This document shows positions 8,629-16,881 of a stretch of DNA of 64,000 bases, one piece after another. The notes beneath the pieces were generated by a model that was not told where the DNA came from, did no database searches, and worked only from the letters and a program-made list of their open reading frames with translations. This DNA is from Noviherbaspirillum sp. UKPF54 (lineage in GTDB: Bacteria; Pseudomonadota; Gammaproteobacteria; Burkholderiales; Burkholderiaceae_D). The stretch lies in assembly GCF_007874125.1 (NCBI RefSeq), contig NZ_CP040128.1, forward strand, positions 1,488,001 to 1,552,000. The letters are read 5' to 3'. Numbering within the stretch: position 1 is the stretch's first letter; each line of letters begins with the position of its first letter. A program made the translations under genes and the position numbers.

Positions 8629-9698
8629 TGCGTCAATACAAACTGCTGCTGCTGTCCACTCTCTTTTCCGCCTTTGTCGGCAATGCCGGCGCGCAGGATA
8701 GCGCATCTCAGCCAAAGGTGATCGAGACCTTCGGCGTGGGTGACAACGTTTATGTCCGCGCGCTGGCGGTTGAGCCGAAAGCGGGCGCCCTGTGGGTCGG
8801 CACCTCGGCCGGCGTGCACGAGATCGATGTTGCCTCCGGCAAGCTGCGCAACACCTTTACGCGCAACAGCGGCCTGGCCAACGAATACGTATTCGCCGTC
8901 GGTATCGACAAGGATGGCTACAAGTGGTTCGGCACCAATGCCGGCGGTGTGTCGCGCTACAAGGACGGCAAGTGGAAAACCTTCTTTCCGATGCATGGCC
9001 TGGCCGACTACTGGATCTATTCGTTCGCCAGCCAGAAGAACGGCGATTTGTGGATCGGTACCTGGGCCGGCGTGAACGTGGTCGACCTCAAGACGCTGAA
9101 GATGCGCACCTACGTCAAGGAGCTGATCAACGAATGGGTGTATGGCATCGACGTCGATGCCCAGGACCGCGTCTGGTTCGGTACCGAGGGCGGCGTATCC
9201 ATGTTCGACGGCAAGACCTGGAAGTCGTGGACCCATAAGGACGGCCTCGGAGCAGTCAACGAAAAGAAGCTGATGGCGAGCCCCAATACCGGCCTGGGAA
9301 CGCGTTCGCGCCATGACCTCGGCCTGCGTTCGGAGGACGGCTCGCCTACCTATAACCCGAACTACGTGTTCGCTATCGCTGTCGCGAAGGATCAGACCAT
9401 CTGGGCCGGCACTTGGGGCGGCGGGGTAGCCCATTTCGACGGCAAGAAATGGAGCAACTTCACCGTCAAGGATGGCTTGGCCGGCGACATCGTGTACAGC
9501 ATCGTGCAGGATGCCAAGGGCGTGTTCTGGTTCGGCACCAATGGCGGCGTAACCCGCTACGACGGCAAGACCTGGAAGAGCGTCGACACCCGGACCGGGC
9601 TGCTCGACAACAACGTCTATGCATTGGCGGTGGCGCCCAACGGCGACATCTGGGCCGGCACCAAGCGCGGCGTCGCGCATCTGGGCCAATCGAAATAA
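8628..9698 (+). CDS. Periplasmic seven-bladed beta-propeller protein (Reg_prop type)
   Basis: The ATG at 8628 overlaps the cytochrome stop (TGATG). The 356-residue product has a signal peptide ending near GNAGAQ. Seven repeats follow, each with a W-x-G-T core such as LWVGTSAGV, KWFGTNAGG, LWIGTWAGV, VWFGTEGGV, IWAGTWGGG, FWFGTNGGV and IWAGTKRGV, often followed by YDGKTWK. These match the two-component-regulator propeller repeat, best known from the sensor part of Bacteroidetes hybrid kinases. Here there is no kinase or membrane helix after the propeller, so it is a free periplasmic protein. Between blades four and five it carries an insert of about 35 residues ending in PTYNPNYVF, which the next protein also has. 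Its ligand is unknown. Confidence 0.82.
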   Translation: MRQYKLLLLSTLFSAFVGNAGAQDSASQPKVIETFGVGDNVYVRALAVEPKAGALWVGTSAGVHEIDVASGKLRNTFTRNSGLANEYVFAVGIDKDGYKWFGTNAGGVSRYKDGKWKTFFPMHGLADYWIYSFASQKNGDLWIGTWAGVNVVDLKTLKMRTYVKELINEWVYGIDVDAQDRVWFGTEGGVSMFDGKTWKSWTHKDGLGAVNEKKLMASPNTGLGTRSRHDLGLRSEDGSPTYNPNYVFAIAVAKDQTIWAGTWGGGVAHFDGKKWSNFTVKDGLAGDIVYSIVQDAKGVFWFGTNGGVTRYDGKTWKSVDTRTGLLDNNVYALAVAPNGDIWAGTKRGVAHLGQSK

Positions 9699-9712
9699 AC
9701 AGGAGAACAAGA

Positions 9713-10981
9713 GTGCAATTGAATAAAATGACTTCGGCGATTGTCGGCATTGTCGGCGTTGCGGCCCTGGTGGGCGGCGCCTATTACTTCGGCACCAAGC
9801 ACGCTTCGCAGCCGACCCCGCCGTCCCTGCCTCAGCTGTCCGCGGGTCCGCTCAAGCCGGGAGCCCTGGCGCCGGCCAATCATGAGGCCATGGGCGGCGT
9901 GCAGCCGGTATCGGCGCAAGGCGGACCGGTCCAGCAGGGCAAGGTGCAGATCGATCCGAACGCACGCTATACCCATTTCCGCGTCGGCAACCGCAATGTC
10001 AAATCGATCCTGATGGATGGGAAAATTGTCTGGGTCGGCACGTCCGGCGGCGTGGTGCGCTATGACACTACCACGGACGAATACCGCCTGTTCGACTCGC
10101 GCAACGGGTTGCTCTCCAACGGTATCTTCCATATCAGCAAGCTGGACGGAAAAATCATGGTCGGCACCTATGGCGGCGGCATGTCGCTGTACGACCAGGA
10201 AAAGGACAAATGGGAAAACTTCAACATTCCGGACGGCCTGGGCGACGCTTTCGTCTACGGTGTGCTGAAGGCATCCAACGGCGACGTCTGGGTTGCGACC
10301 TGGTCGGGCGCCAACCGTATCCGCGGCGGCGCACTGAAGGATCGTTCCAAGTGGGACCTGTATACGGTGGAAAACACAAAGGGCGGCTTGCCGAACGACT
10401 GGGTGTACGGCCTGGCAGAGGGCAAAAACGGCGAGATGTGGCTGGCGACCGAAGGCGGCCTGGCGCGCTTCAAGGATGGCAAGTGGGATAACTGGAACCA
10501 CGCCAAGGGCCAGGGCGCCGACTATGAAATCGTGAAGAACGACATCAAGTTCAACAATGACCCGGCGCAGCAATCGGTGCACCATGCGCGCCAGAAGCAG
10601 GAGATGGGACTGCAGGGTATCAATGTCGCCTATAACCCGAACTACATCGTGTCGATGGTGGTTGACGACGACGGCTCGGTATGGTGCGGCACCTGGGGCG
10701 GCGGCCTGGGCCATTTCGATGGCAAGACCTGGCGCAACTACACGGTGAAGGATGGCCTGCCGGGCAACCATATCTTCATGCTGCATCGTGATGTGAACGG
10801 CACGATGTGGATCGGCACCAACGAAGGACTGGCCAAGCGCGTAGGCGACAAATTCGAGGTGCTGACCACTGCCGACGGCCTGTTCTCGAACGCCGTGTTC
10901 TCGATGGCGACCGGGCCGGGAGGCGACCAGTGGATCGGCAGCTTCGGCGGCGTCACGCATTTCAAGCCGAAGGCGCAGTAA
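9713..10981 (+). CDS. Membrane-anchored sister beta-propeller protein
   Basis: A GTG at 9713 with AGGAGA 6 bases upstream gives 422 residues; an ATG at 9728 is a weaker alternative. An uncleaved helix (about residues 7-26) is followed by a Pro/Ala-rich linker to about residue 85. Seven propeller repeats follow with cores such as VWVGTSGGV, VWVATWSGA, MWLATEGGL, VWCGTWGGG, MWIGTNEGL and QWIGSFGGV. An insert of about 50 residues containing a His-His pair ends in VAYNPNYIV, at the same place as the insert in the preceding protein, so the two arose by duplication. One is free and one is anchored, which suggests a pair working together in the periplasm. Confidence 0.82.
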   Translation: MQLNKMTSAIVGIVGVAALVGGAYYFGTKHASQPTPPSLPQLSAGPLKPGALAPANHEAMGGVQPVSAQGGPVQQGKVQIDPNARYTHFRVGNRNVKSILMDGKIVWVGTSGGVVRYDTTTDEYRLFDSRNGLLSNGIFHISKLDGKIMVGTYGGGMSLYDQEKDKWENFNIPDGLGDAFVYGVLKASNGDVWVATWSGANRIRGGALKDRSKWDLYTVENTKGGLPNDWVYGLAEGKNGEMWLATEGGLARFKDGKWDNWNHAKGQGADYEIVKNDIKFNNDPAQQSVHHARQKQEMGLQGINVAYNPNYIVSMVVDDDGSVWCGTWGGGLGHFDGKTWRNYTVKDGLPGNHIFMLHRDVNGTMWIGTNEGLAKRVGDKFEVLTTADGLFSNAVFSMATGPGGDQWIGSFGGVTHFKPKAQ

Positions 10982-10991
10982 TCCATAAAAT

Positions 10992-11021
10992 CTCCCCTCT
11001 CGCGCCGGCGGGGGAGGGGAG
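10992..11021 (+). repeat. GC-rich inverted repeat, possible weak terminator
   Basis: The arms CTCCCCTC (10992-10999) and GAGGGGAG (11014-11021) are perfect complements around a 14-base loop. It lies 10 bases after the second propeller gene and about 60 bases before hemE. Only CCATTTCTT follows, not a clean T-run, so it may be a weak terminator or a dispersed repeat of the pyrimidine/purine-arm kind common in GC-rich proteobacteria. Confidence 0.5.
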
Positions 11022-11081
11022 CCATTTCTTCGAGCATGCATCGCAGTTGACGAAGCGCCGGCAGTAATTCGAAAGTTTTCC

Positions 11082-12179
11082 ATGACCGCCAAATTCGCTC
11101 CCCTCCAGAACGACACTTTCCTGCGCGCCTTGCTGCGCCAGCCGACCGAGTACACGCCGCTGTGGCTGATGCGCCAGGCAGGACGCTACCTGCCCGAATA
11201 CTGCGCCACCCGCCGTCGCGCCGGCTCCTTCCTGGGCTTGGCCAAGAGCCCGGACTTCGCCACCGAAGTCACGCTGCAACCGCTGGATCGCTACGCGCTG
11301 GACGCCGCCATCCTGTTTTCCGACATCCTGACCGTGCCCGACGCCATGGGCCTGGGCCTGTATTTCGCCGAAGGCGAAGGCCCGAAATTCGAGCGCCCGC
11401 TGCGCGACGAACAGGCGGTCATGGCGCTGCAGGTGCCGCCGCCGGGCGCGCTGCAATACGTGTTCGACGCCGTCACCCAGATCCGCACCGAATTGAATGG
11501 CCGGGTGCCGCTGATCGGTTTTTCCGGCAGCCCGTGGACGCTGGCCTGCTACATGGTCGAAGGCGGCGGCTCGGACGACTTCCGCACCGTGAAAACCATG
11601 CTGTACAACCGTCCCGACCTGATGCACCACATCCTCAAGACCAATGCGCAAGCGGTGGCGGCTTACCTGAATGCGCAGATCGAGGCGGGCGCGCAGGCGG
11701 TGATGATCTTCGACACCTGGGGCGGGGCGCTGGCCGACGGCATTTATCAACAGTTTTCGCTGGCCTACATGCGCGAGGTGGTGGCGCAACTGAAACGCGA
11801 GCATGACGGCGTCAAGATCCCGGCGATCGTGTTCACCAAGGGCGGCGGCTTGTGGCTGGAGGAAATCGCCGGCATCGGCGCCGACGCGGTGGGGCTGGAC
11901 TGGACGGTGAACCTGGGGCAGGCGCGGGCGAAAGTCGGGCACAAGGTGGCGCTGCAGGGCAACCTCGATCCGAACGTGCTGTTTGCCGGCCCCGAGCAGA
12001 TCCGGGCGCAAGTGCGCAGGCTGCTGGAATCGTTCGGCCAGCCGCAGGCCGGTGCCGGGCACGTGTTCAACCTCGGCCATGGCATTTCGCAATTCACCCC
12101 GCCGGAAGCAGTCGCCGTGCTGGTCGACGCCGTGCACCAGATGAGCCGGGAAATGCGCCGGCAAACATGCGCCGCCTGA
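11082..12179 (+). CDS. hemE: Uroporphyrinogen decarboxylase
   Basis: HemE decarboxylates the four acetate side chains of uroporphyrinogen III to give coproporphyrinogen III in cytoplasmic haem synthesis. The 365-residue protein has the family's usual length, the N-terminal signature [14 protein letters not shown], the [12 protein letters not shown] segment with the catalytic aspartate, and the [13 protein letters not shown] region. There is a cysteine after LPEY where related enzymes often have another residue; I do not expect it to matter. It lies inside the cytochrome locus and its 3' end overlaps apbE, so haem supply may be linked to production of the multihaem proteins. Confidence 0.96.
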   Translation: MTAKFAPLQNDTFLRALLRQPTEYTPLWLMRQAGRYLPEYCATRRRAGSFLGLAKSPDFATEVTLQPLDRYALDAAILFSDILTVPDAMGLGLYFAEGEGPKFERPLRDEQAVMALQVPPPGALQYVFDAVTQIRTELNGRVPLIGFSGSPWTLACYMVEGGGSDDFRTVKTMLYNRPDLMHHILKTNAQAVAAYLNAQIEAGAQAVMIFDTWGGALADGIYQQFSLAYMREVVAQLKREHDGVKIPAIVFTKGGGLWLEEIAGIGADAVGLDWTVNLGQARAKVGHKVALQGNLDPNVLFAGPEQIRAQVRRLLESFGQPQAGAGHVFNLGHGISQFTPPEAVAVLVDAVHQMSREMRRQTCAA

Positions 12180-13207
12180 GCGTCATCCGTCGCTGTGTCG
12201 CGTGGCTGCTGCTGTTGCTGCCGCTGTTAAGCGGCTGCGCCCGCAACGAGGCCACTTATCGCACTGAAGGGGAAGTTTTCGGAACCAGGGTGTCGGTGAG
12301 CATTTATGGCGAGCCGCAAGCGCGCGCCAATGAACTCGGCCAGCGCGTGATGAACGAGTTCGGACGGCTGCACGACAAGTTCCATGCATGGAAGCCGAGC
12401 CAGCTGACGGCACTGAACGATGCCATCGCGCGCGGCGACAGCTTCCAGGCCGATGCCGAAATGGTGGACGTGCTCAAGGCCGCCGCCATGCTGGCGGGGC
12501 AGGCTGACAACACCTTCAATCCGGCGATCGGCCACCTGATCCGCCTGTGGGGATTCCAGAGCAGCGACATCGCGCCCCATTCGCCGTCGCCGACGGAAAT
12601 CAAGCGTTGGGTCGATGCCGATCCCCGCATGTCCGACCTGATATTCGACGGCACCAGGATTTCCAGTCGCAACAAGGCAGTGATGCTCGACTTGGGCGGG
12701 TACGCGAAGGGCTATGCGCTGGACCGCGCAGCGCAAATCCTGCGTGCAGAGCATGTTGAGGCGGCGCTGATCAATGTTGGCGGGAACATCCTCGCCATCG
12801 GCCGACCGGGTGACCGCCCGTGGAAGGTCGGTATCCAGGATCCGCGAGGTGGCGGCATGGTCGCCGCCGTCGAATTGAATGACAACGAGGCGGTTGGCAC
12901 CAGCGGCGATTACCAGCGCTACTTCATGAAGGACGGCAAGCGCCATCCGCACATCATCGATCCGCGCACCGGCGAGACGACCGATCTTGTCGCGTCGGTG
13001 ACGGTCATCACCCGCGGCGGCAATGACGCGGGGACGCGCTCGGACGGTAACTCCAAGCCGCTGTTCATCGTCGGTCCTGGTCACTGGAAGGAAATGGCTG
13101 AGAGGCTGGGATTGAAGGAAGTCATGCTCATCGACGCCGAGGGCAATGTGGAACTGACGCAGGAAATGCGTGACCGGATGGAGCGGCAGCCGGCGCACGC
13201 CGGATAA
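12167..13207 (+). CDS. apbE: ApbE family FMN transferase lipoprotein
   Basis: ApbE moves FMN from FAD onto a threonine or serine of exported target proteins. The ATG at 12167 overlaps the last 13 bases of hemE and gives 346 residues. The lipobox LLSGC (Cys24) marks a periplasmic lipoprotein. The family core is present: [30 protein letters not shown] and HIIDPRTGE, which contribute to flavin and magnesium binding. No FMN-binding substrate domain is seen in region 1, but one lies at 19430-19966 next to a second, more divergent ApbE, so this copy may serve that protein or one outside the window. Confidence 0.92.
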   Translation: MRRLSVIRRCVAWLLLLLPLLSGCARNEATYRTEGEVFGTRVSVSIYGEPQARANELGQRVMNEFGRLHDKFHAWKPSQLTALNDAIARGDSFQADAEMVDVLKAAAMLAGQADNTFNPAIGHLIRLWGFQSSDIAPHSPSPTEIKRWVDADPRMSDLIFDGTRISSRNKAVMLDLGGYAKGYALDRAAQILRAEHVEAALINVGGNILAIGRPGDRPWKVGIQDPRGGGMVAAVELNDNEAVGTSGDYQRYFMKDGKRHPHIIDPRTGETTDLVASVTVITRGGNDAGTRSDGNSKPLFIVGPGHWKEMAERLGLKEVMLIDAEGNVELTQEMRDRMERQPAHAG

Positions 13208-13320
13208 AGACGAACAAAAATCCGCCGGCCCTCGTGGCGCGATGGGGAAGATCGCACCACGCCTCGATGCCTGCGGCCGCATAAAAAGTGCCGGGCCGGA
13301 GTTCCCGGGGGGAGGATGCA

Positions 13321-13848
13321 ATGCAGGACCAGCCGCTGATTTTTTTTCACCTCAAGCTTGTCGCCAAGGTGGCGCTGACGGCCGGCGTGGCCGCCATGCT
13401 GTGCCTGCTGGTGGCGGCGAGTTTTCTCGCCGGCCCCTCCGGATCATCCTACGAAAGCATCATTCGCAACAGCAGCATCACGCGTGCCCAGATGGGACCG
13501 GTGATGCTGCTCGCCGGCCTGGTCCTGGTGTCCTTGGTCGGCGTGGTGACCTGGATGATCGCGCTGTACAGCAGCTTTCGTGTCGCTGGACCGTTGTACC
13601 GTTTCGCACAGAACGTCAAGCTGGCGATGGCGAGTGACACGGCCGGCCTGGTCAACCTGCGGGCCGGCGATTCGCTCAAGGAGCAGGAACGCCACATCAA
13701 GGATGCGGTGTCCGGCCTGCGTGCGCACCACGCCATGCTCGACCGCTTATCCTGGCAAGCATCTTCCGCTCTTGAGCGGGGCGATGCCGACGCCTATGCG
13801 GATGCGGTGGCAAGCCTGAAAGCGCTGGATGAAAAAGCCCGCATTTAG
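13321..13848 (+). CDS. Two-helix membrane protein with HAMP-like tail
   Basis: The ATG at 13321 follows GGGGAGG and gives 175 residues. Helices lie at about 14-39 and 60-81, with a short periplasmic loop. The second helix runs into a HAMP-like segment (FRVAGPLYRFAQNVKLA) and a charged helical tail to the end. There is no kinase, cyclase or methyl-accepting output domain. It overlaps the heptaheme cytochrome gene by 20 bases, so it is probably made with it. A structural or signal-relay partner of the cytochrome is plausible; the true function is unknown. The 113-base gap before it holds no convincing promoter. Confidence 0.68.
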   Translation: MQDQPLIFFHLKLVAKVALTAGVAAMLCLLVAASFLAGPSGSSYESIIRNSSITRAQMGPVMLLAGLVLVSLVGVVTWMIALYSSFRVAGPLYRFAQNVKLAMASDTAGLVNLRAGDSLKEQERHIKDAVSGLRAHHAMLDRLSWQASSALERGDADAYADAVASLKALDEKARI

Positions 13849-14623
13849 CGTACTCGTCGCTCTCTCGCTGCTTCTGGCCCTGTTCGCCGGCGGTTTGCCG
13901 TTTGCGATGTTCAACGGCAGCGGCAACCGGCATCTGGAGACGGCCGATTGTGCCACCTGCCACCTTGCTGGCAAGAGCGTCACTCCGCAGCAGGCCGGCA
14001 TGCTCGTCGCCAGCCAGGAAGTCCTGTGCAGCAAATGCCATCCGGCCGCCATCAAGGTCAGCCATCCGAGCGGATTCCAGCCCAAGACCAGGCCGATCGA
14101 GACGTATCCGCTGGACTGGAAGGGCGACCTGACCTGCAGCACCTGCCATGAAGTGCATGCCAGCGGTCACGGCCTGATGCGCGGCACCCGGCGCGGCAAG
14201 GACCTGTGTTTCGCCTGCCACGACGCCGAATTTTTCCGCAAGATGCGCGACGGCGGCGCGTCGCTGATGGTCGGGCACCTGAGCAGCGGCATCGACAGCG
14301 AAGCGCCGACTCTCGACGTATATTCGCGTCAGTGCATGGAGTGCCACGGCAACAGCGGCGATCCCCGGCTTGCCACTCTGGTCGATCGCAACGGCGTGGT
14401 GCGCCATGCCAGCCGTTCGGTGAATCATCCGGTTGGCGCGGATTACCAGAAGGCTGCGGCCTTCGGCGGCTACCGTCCGCGCAAGGCGGTGGAGCGCAAG
14501 CTGCTGCTGCCGAGCGGTCTGGTGAGCTGCGTTTCGTGCCACTCCGGCTACCAGAAGGAGCATGGAAAGCTGGTGGTTACCAAGGCGGATTCCAAACTTT
14601 GCTACGAATGCCACGACCTATGA
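13829..14623 (+). CDS. Heptaheme c-type cytochrome, membrane-anchored
   Basis: The 264-residue protein has an N-terminal hydrophobic helix (about 7-28) and seven CxxCH sites: CATCH (41), CSKCH (67), CSTCH (103), CFACH (127), CMECH (169), CVSCH (234) and CYECH (258). Many further histidines (for example 35, 79, 110, 150 and 200) can supply bis-histidine ligation. The spacing suits cytochrome c3/NrfB-like wires that pass electrons between a quinol oxidase and a periplasmic enzyme or outer-membrane conduit. It lies between two HAMP-like membrane proteins that overlap it on both sides, and just before a CcoG-like iron-sulfur protein. The donor and acceptor are not evident. Confidence 0.9.
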   Translation: MKKPAFSVLVALSLLLALFAGGLPFAMFNGSGNRHLETADCATCHLAGKSVTPQQAGMLVASQEVLCSKCHPAAIKVSHPSGFQPKTRPIETYPLDWKGDLTCSTCHEVHASGHGLMRGTRRGKDLCFACHDAEFFRKMRDGGASLMVGHLSSGIDSEAPTLDVYSRQCMECHGNSGDPRLATLVDRNGVVRHASRSVNHPVGADYQKAAAFGGYRPRKAVERKLLLPSGLVSCVSCHSGYQKEHGKLVVTKADSKLCYECHDL

Positions 14624-15216
14624 GTACCCGCTTCAGACTTGAACGGCTGTTGCCGCCGGCGCTTCGCGCGCGCCAGGACGAACGCCGCCGGCTGCATTAC
14701 ATCGACCACATCATCCAGAAGTGGCTGCTGGTGGCGCTGGTCGTCCTGGAGTGCGCGCTGGTCGGCTTGGCGATGTGGGCGCTGTACCGCTCGCTGGGCG
14801 AGATCATCGACGACAACCTCTACCGCGTCCACCTGTCGGACGACATGAAGGTGCTGCCGCGCTTCCTGGCCGAGGGCGTTCGCATACTGCTTGCGGTGGG
14901 CGCGGTCAACCTGCTCGCCATCGTGCTGGCGGACCGTATCTGGGCAGTATATGTGCACGGCATCATACGCCGCATGGATGAAATCATGCACAGGGCGCGG
15001 GAGCTGGATTTTTCGGAAAATTATGCGGTTCACCACGCCCATGCGGTGCTCGAGCAGGCGGTAAGCTGGCGCCGCGCCGAGGCGGAGCGGCTTGGACGGG
15101 TGCGTCGGGAGGTTGCCGCGCTGCCGGCCACGGTGCCTCCTCTGGCGCAAGGACGCGCAGCAGCGCAGGCCGCGCTGGAGCGCATTCGGGAGCATGCGCG
15201 CAGCCATGTCGGCTGA
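14620..15216 (+). CDS. Second small membrane protein flanking the heptaheme cytochrome
   Basis: The ATG at 14620 overlaps the cytochrome stop. The 198-residue product has a basic start, helices at about 38-62 and 91-113, a roughly 28-residue loop between them, and a HAMP-like and coiled-coil tail (RRMDEIMHRARELDFS onwards). It has the same layout as the 13321-13848 protein but little obvious sequence identity. It lacks an output domain. Its overlap with genes on both sides suggests a subunit or assembly factor of the same complex. I do not recognise a named family. Confidence 0.66.
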   Translation: MSTRFRLERLLPPALRARQDERRRLHYIDHIIQKWLLVALVVLECALVGLAMWALYRSLGEIIDDNLYRVHLSDDMKVLPRFLAEGVRILLAVGAVNLLAIVLADRIWAVYVHGIIRRMDEIMHRARELDFSENYAVHHAHAVLEQAVSWRRAEAERLGRVRREVAALPATVPPLAQGRAAAQAALERIREHARSHVG

Positions 15217-16639
15217 CCATCCCTTCGCACCACAAACAGCTCATCACCAAGGGCACGGCGGCTGGCAGCCGGTACGGATGCACGCGCCGCACGGCAGGCT
15301 GTATGTGCGCGAGGCGCAAGGACGCCACACCCGCTTGCGCTGGGCCTGCGTGTGGGCCACACAGCTGGTGTATTACGGCTTGCCTTGGATGCGCTGGAAC
15401 GGCAGGCCGGCCGTGCTGTTCGATCTTGCCGCGCGCAAGTTCACGCTGTTCGGACTGGTGCTGTTGCCGCAGGATTTCGTCTATCTCGCTGGCCTGCTGG
15501 CGCTGTGCGCTGGCCTGCTGTTTCTCGCCAGCGCCGTTGGTGGGCGCGTCTGGTGCGCCTTCGCCTGTCCGCATACGGTCTATACCGGGATCTTCATGTG
15601 GATCGAGAACAGGATCGAGGGCGGTCGCACCGCACGCATGCGCCTTGATGCGCGGCCGCTGTCGCCATCCTCAGTGGCGAAAAAACTGGCCAAGCATGGC
15701 GCCTGGCTCCTTCTGGGGGCGTGGACCGGAATCACCCTGGTCGGCTATTTTACGCCCATCACGGCGCTGCTGGACGAACTTGTCGCACTGGACACCGGGC
15801 CGTGGGAAAGCCTCTGGATCTGCTTGTACGGCGGGCTGGCATACCTGAATGCCGGATGGATGCGCGAACAGTTCTGCAAGTACATCTGCGCCTATGCGCG
15901 CTTCCAGAGCGTGATGTTCGACCGTGACACGTTCGTCATCGGCTACGACCGCCGTCGCGGCGAGCCGCGCGGGCTGCGGAGCAAGCGCCGCGATCCTGGC
16001 GCGGCGCGGCAGGGCGATTGCGTCGATTGCACGATCTGCGTGCAGGTGTGCCCGACTGGCATCGATATCCGCAACGGCTTCCAATACGAGTGCATCGATT
16101 GCGCCGCCTGCATCGACGCATGCGATGCGGTGATGGACAAGCTCGGCATGGCGCGCGGCCTGATCGGCTACTCTACTGCGACTGCGGTGGAGTGCGGCTG
16201 GCCCATGCAGCGGGCGCGGCGTCGCATTTTGCGCCCGCGCGTGCTGGGCTATGCCGTCATCCTGGCTGCCGGGCTCGCACTGTATATTGCCGCGCTGGCA
16301 TCGCGCCCTACGCTCCGGCTCGACGTGATTCCAGATCGCACGGGTGCGCGACCGGCGGGAGATGGCATGATCGAAAACGCCTACCGCCTGCAGGTCATGA
16401 ACATGGACGAGCGGCCGCGCCGGGTGCTGGTCACGGTGACCGGGGTGGATGCGACGGTACCGAAAGGGGAATACGACCTCGACGCGGCGAGTTCCCGCAT
16501 TATCCCGCTGCGCGTGCGCGCACGAGAGGCCGCGCTCAAGCCGGGCTCCACGCGCATCCTGTTCACCCTCGATGCGCTCGATGGCACCCGGACGCGCATA
16601 ACGGAACAGTCCGTGTTCGTCGTTTCGCAGGGAGGATGA
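15194..16639 (+). CDS. CcoG/RdxA/FixG-like ferredoxin-type membrane protein
   Basis: CcoG proteins are copper(II) reductases for cbb3 oxidase assembly. This 481-residue protein has five or so membrane helices, the GRVWCAFACPHTVYTG segment, a ferredoxin pair beginning CVDCTICVQVCP (from about residue 276) with a second ECIDCAACIDAC cluster, and a C-terminal Ig-like FixG domain from about 390. The conserved EQFCKYxCPYARFQ segment has alanine in place of proline after its second cysteine. No ccoNOP genes are in the window, so it may act as an electron-transfer subunit for the heptaheme cytochrome. The starts at 15194 and 15206 both lie within the preceding gene and neither has a clear ribosome site. 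Confidence 0.82.
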   Translation: MRAAMSADHPFAPQTAHHQGHGGWQPVRMHAPHGRLYVREAQGRHTRLRWACVWATQLVYYGLPWMRWNGRPAVLFDLAARKFTLFGLVLLPQDFVYLAGLLALCAGLLFLASAVGGRVWCAFACPHTVYTGIFMWIENRIEGGRTARMRLDARPLSPSSVAKKLAKHGAWLLLGAWTGITLVGYFTPITALLDELVALDTGPWESLWICLYGGLAYLNAGWMREQFCKYICAYARFQSVMFDRDTFVIGYDRRRGEPRGLRSKRRDPGAARQGDCVDCTICVQVCPTGIDIRNGFQYECIDCAACIDACDAVMDKLGMARGLIGYSTATAVECGWPMQRARRRILRPRVLGYAVILAAGLALYIAALASRPTLRLDVIPDRTGARPAGDGMIENAYRLQVMNMDERPRRVLVTVTGVDATVPKGEYDLDAASSRIIPLRVRAREAALKPGSTRILFTLDALDGTRTRITEQSVFVVSQGG

Positions 16640-16688
16640 GCCGGTCTTGTCTTAGGGGCATCGCGACGGAGAATTCGTTCGCTAGATG

Positions 16689-16730
16689 TTGAATTAATTG
16701 CTTTTGTTAATTAAAATCATTCTCATTTAA
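16689..16730 (+). promoter_or_regulatory. Sigma70 promoter overlapped by a Fur box
   Basis: TTGAAT (16689-16694) and TAAAAT (16712-16717) are separated by 17 bases, a good vegetative promoter. The 19 bases at 16712-16730, read on the opposite strand, match the classical Fur consensus at 12 of 19 positions and contain AATGAGAATGATT. Fur with iron would cover the -10 box. Transcription would start near 16724. Two hairpins with T-tracts follow within 80 bases and the next gene starts at 16882, so the promoter drives either a short RNA or an attenuated leader. Confidence 0.55.
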
Positions 16731-16750
16731 GTTGTGTGTTGTGGAAATAT

Positions 16751-16773
16751 CGGCGGTGAACGCCGGCTTTTTC
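16751..16773 (+). terminator. Hairpin with T-run, first of two
   Basis: CGGCG and CGCCG close a five-base loop (GTGAA) and are followed by GCTTTTT. It lies 110 bases after the ccoG-like stop and about 27 bases after the predicted Fur-controlled transcription start. Confidence 0.55.
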
Positions 16774-16777
16774 GTAG

Positions 16778-16804
16778 ACCCCCTCTTTTTGCGGAGGGGT
16801 TTTC
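16778..16804 (+). terminator. Second hairpin with T-run
   Basis: CCCCTC (16780-16785) pairs with GAGGGG (16794-16799) and is followed by TTTTCC. Together with the hairpin just before, it would end transcripts from the ccoG side or from the Fur-box promoter. The remaining stretch to 16881 shows no further signal. Confidence 0.65.
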
Positions 16805-16881
16805 CTTTCCTCGCAAGCCAGATCGCCTGCCGCGTCATGCCGGGGCAGTGACAGCCAGCGGGTTTTAGTCACGCTACCGGG

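Noticed and set aside
13230..13260. A second possible sigma54 promoter before the 13321-13848 gene
   Set aside because: TGGCGC is present, but no GC pair occurs at the required 10-base distance from its GG.
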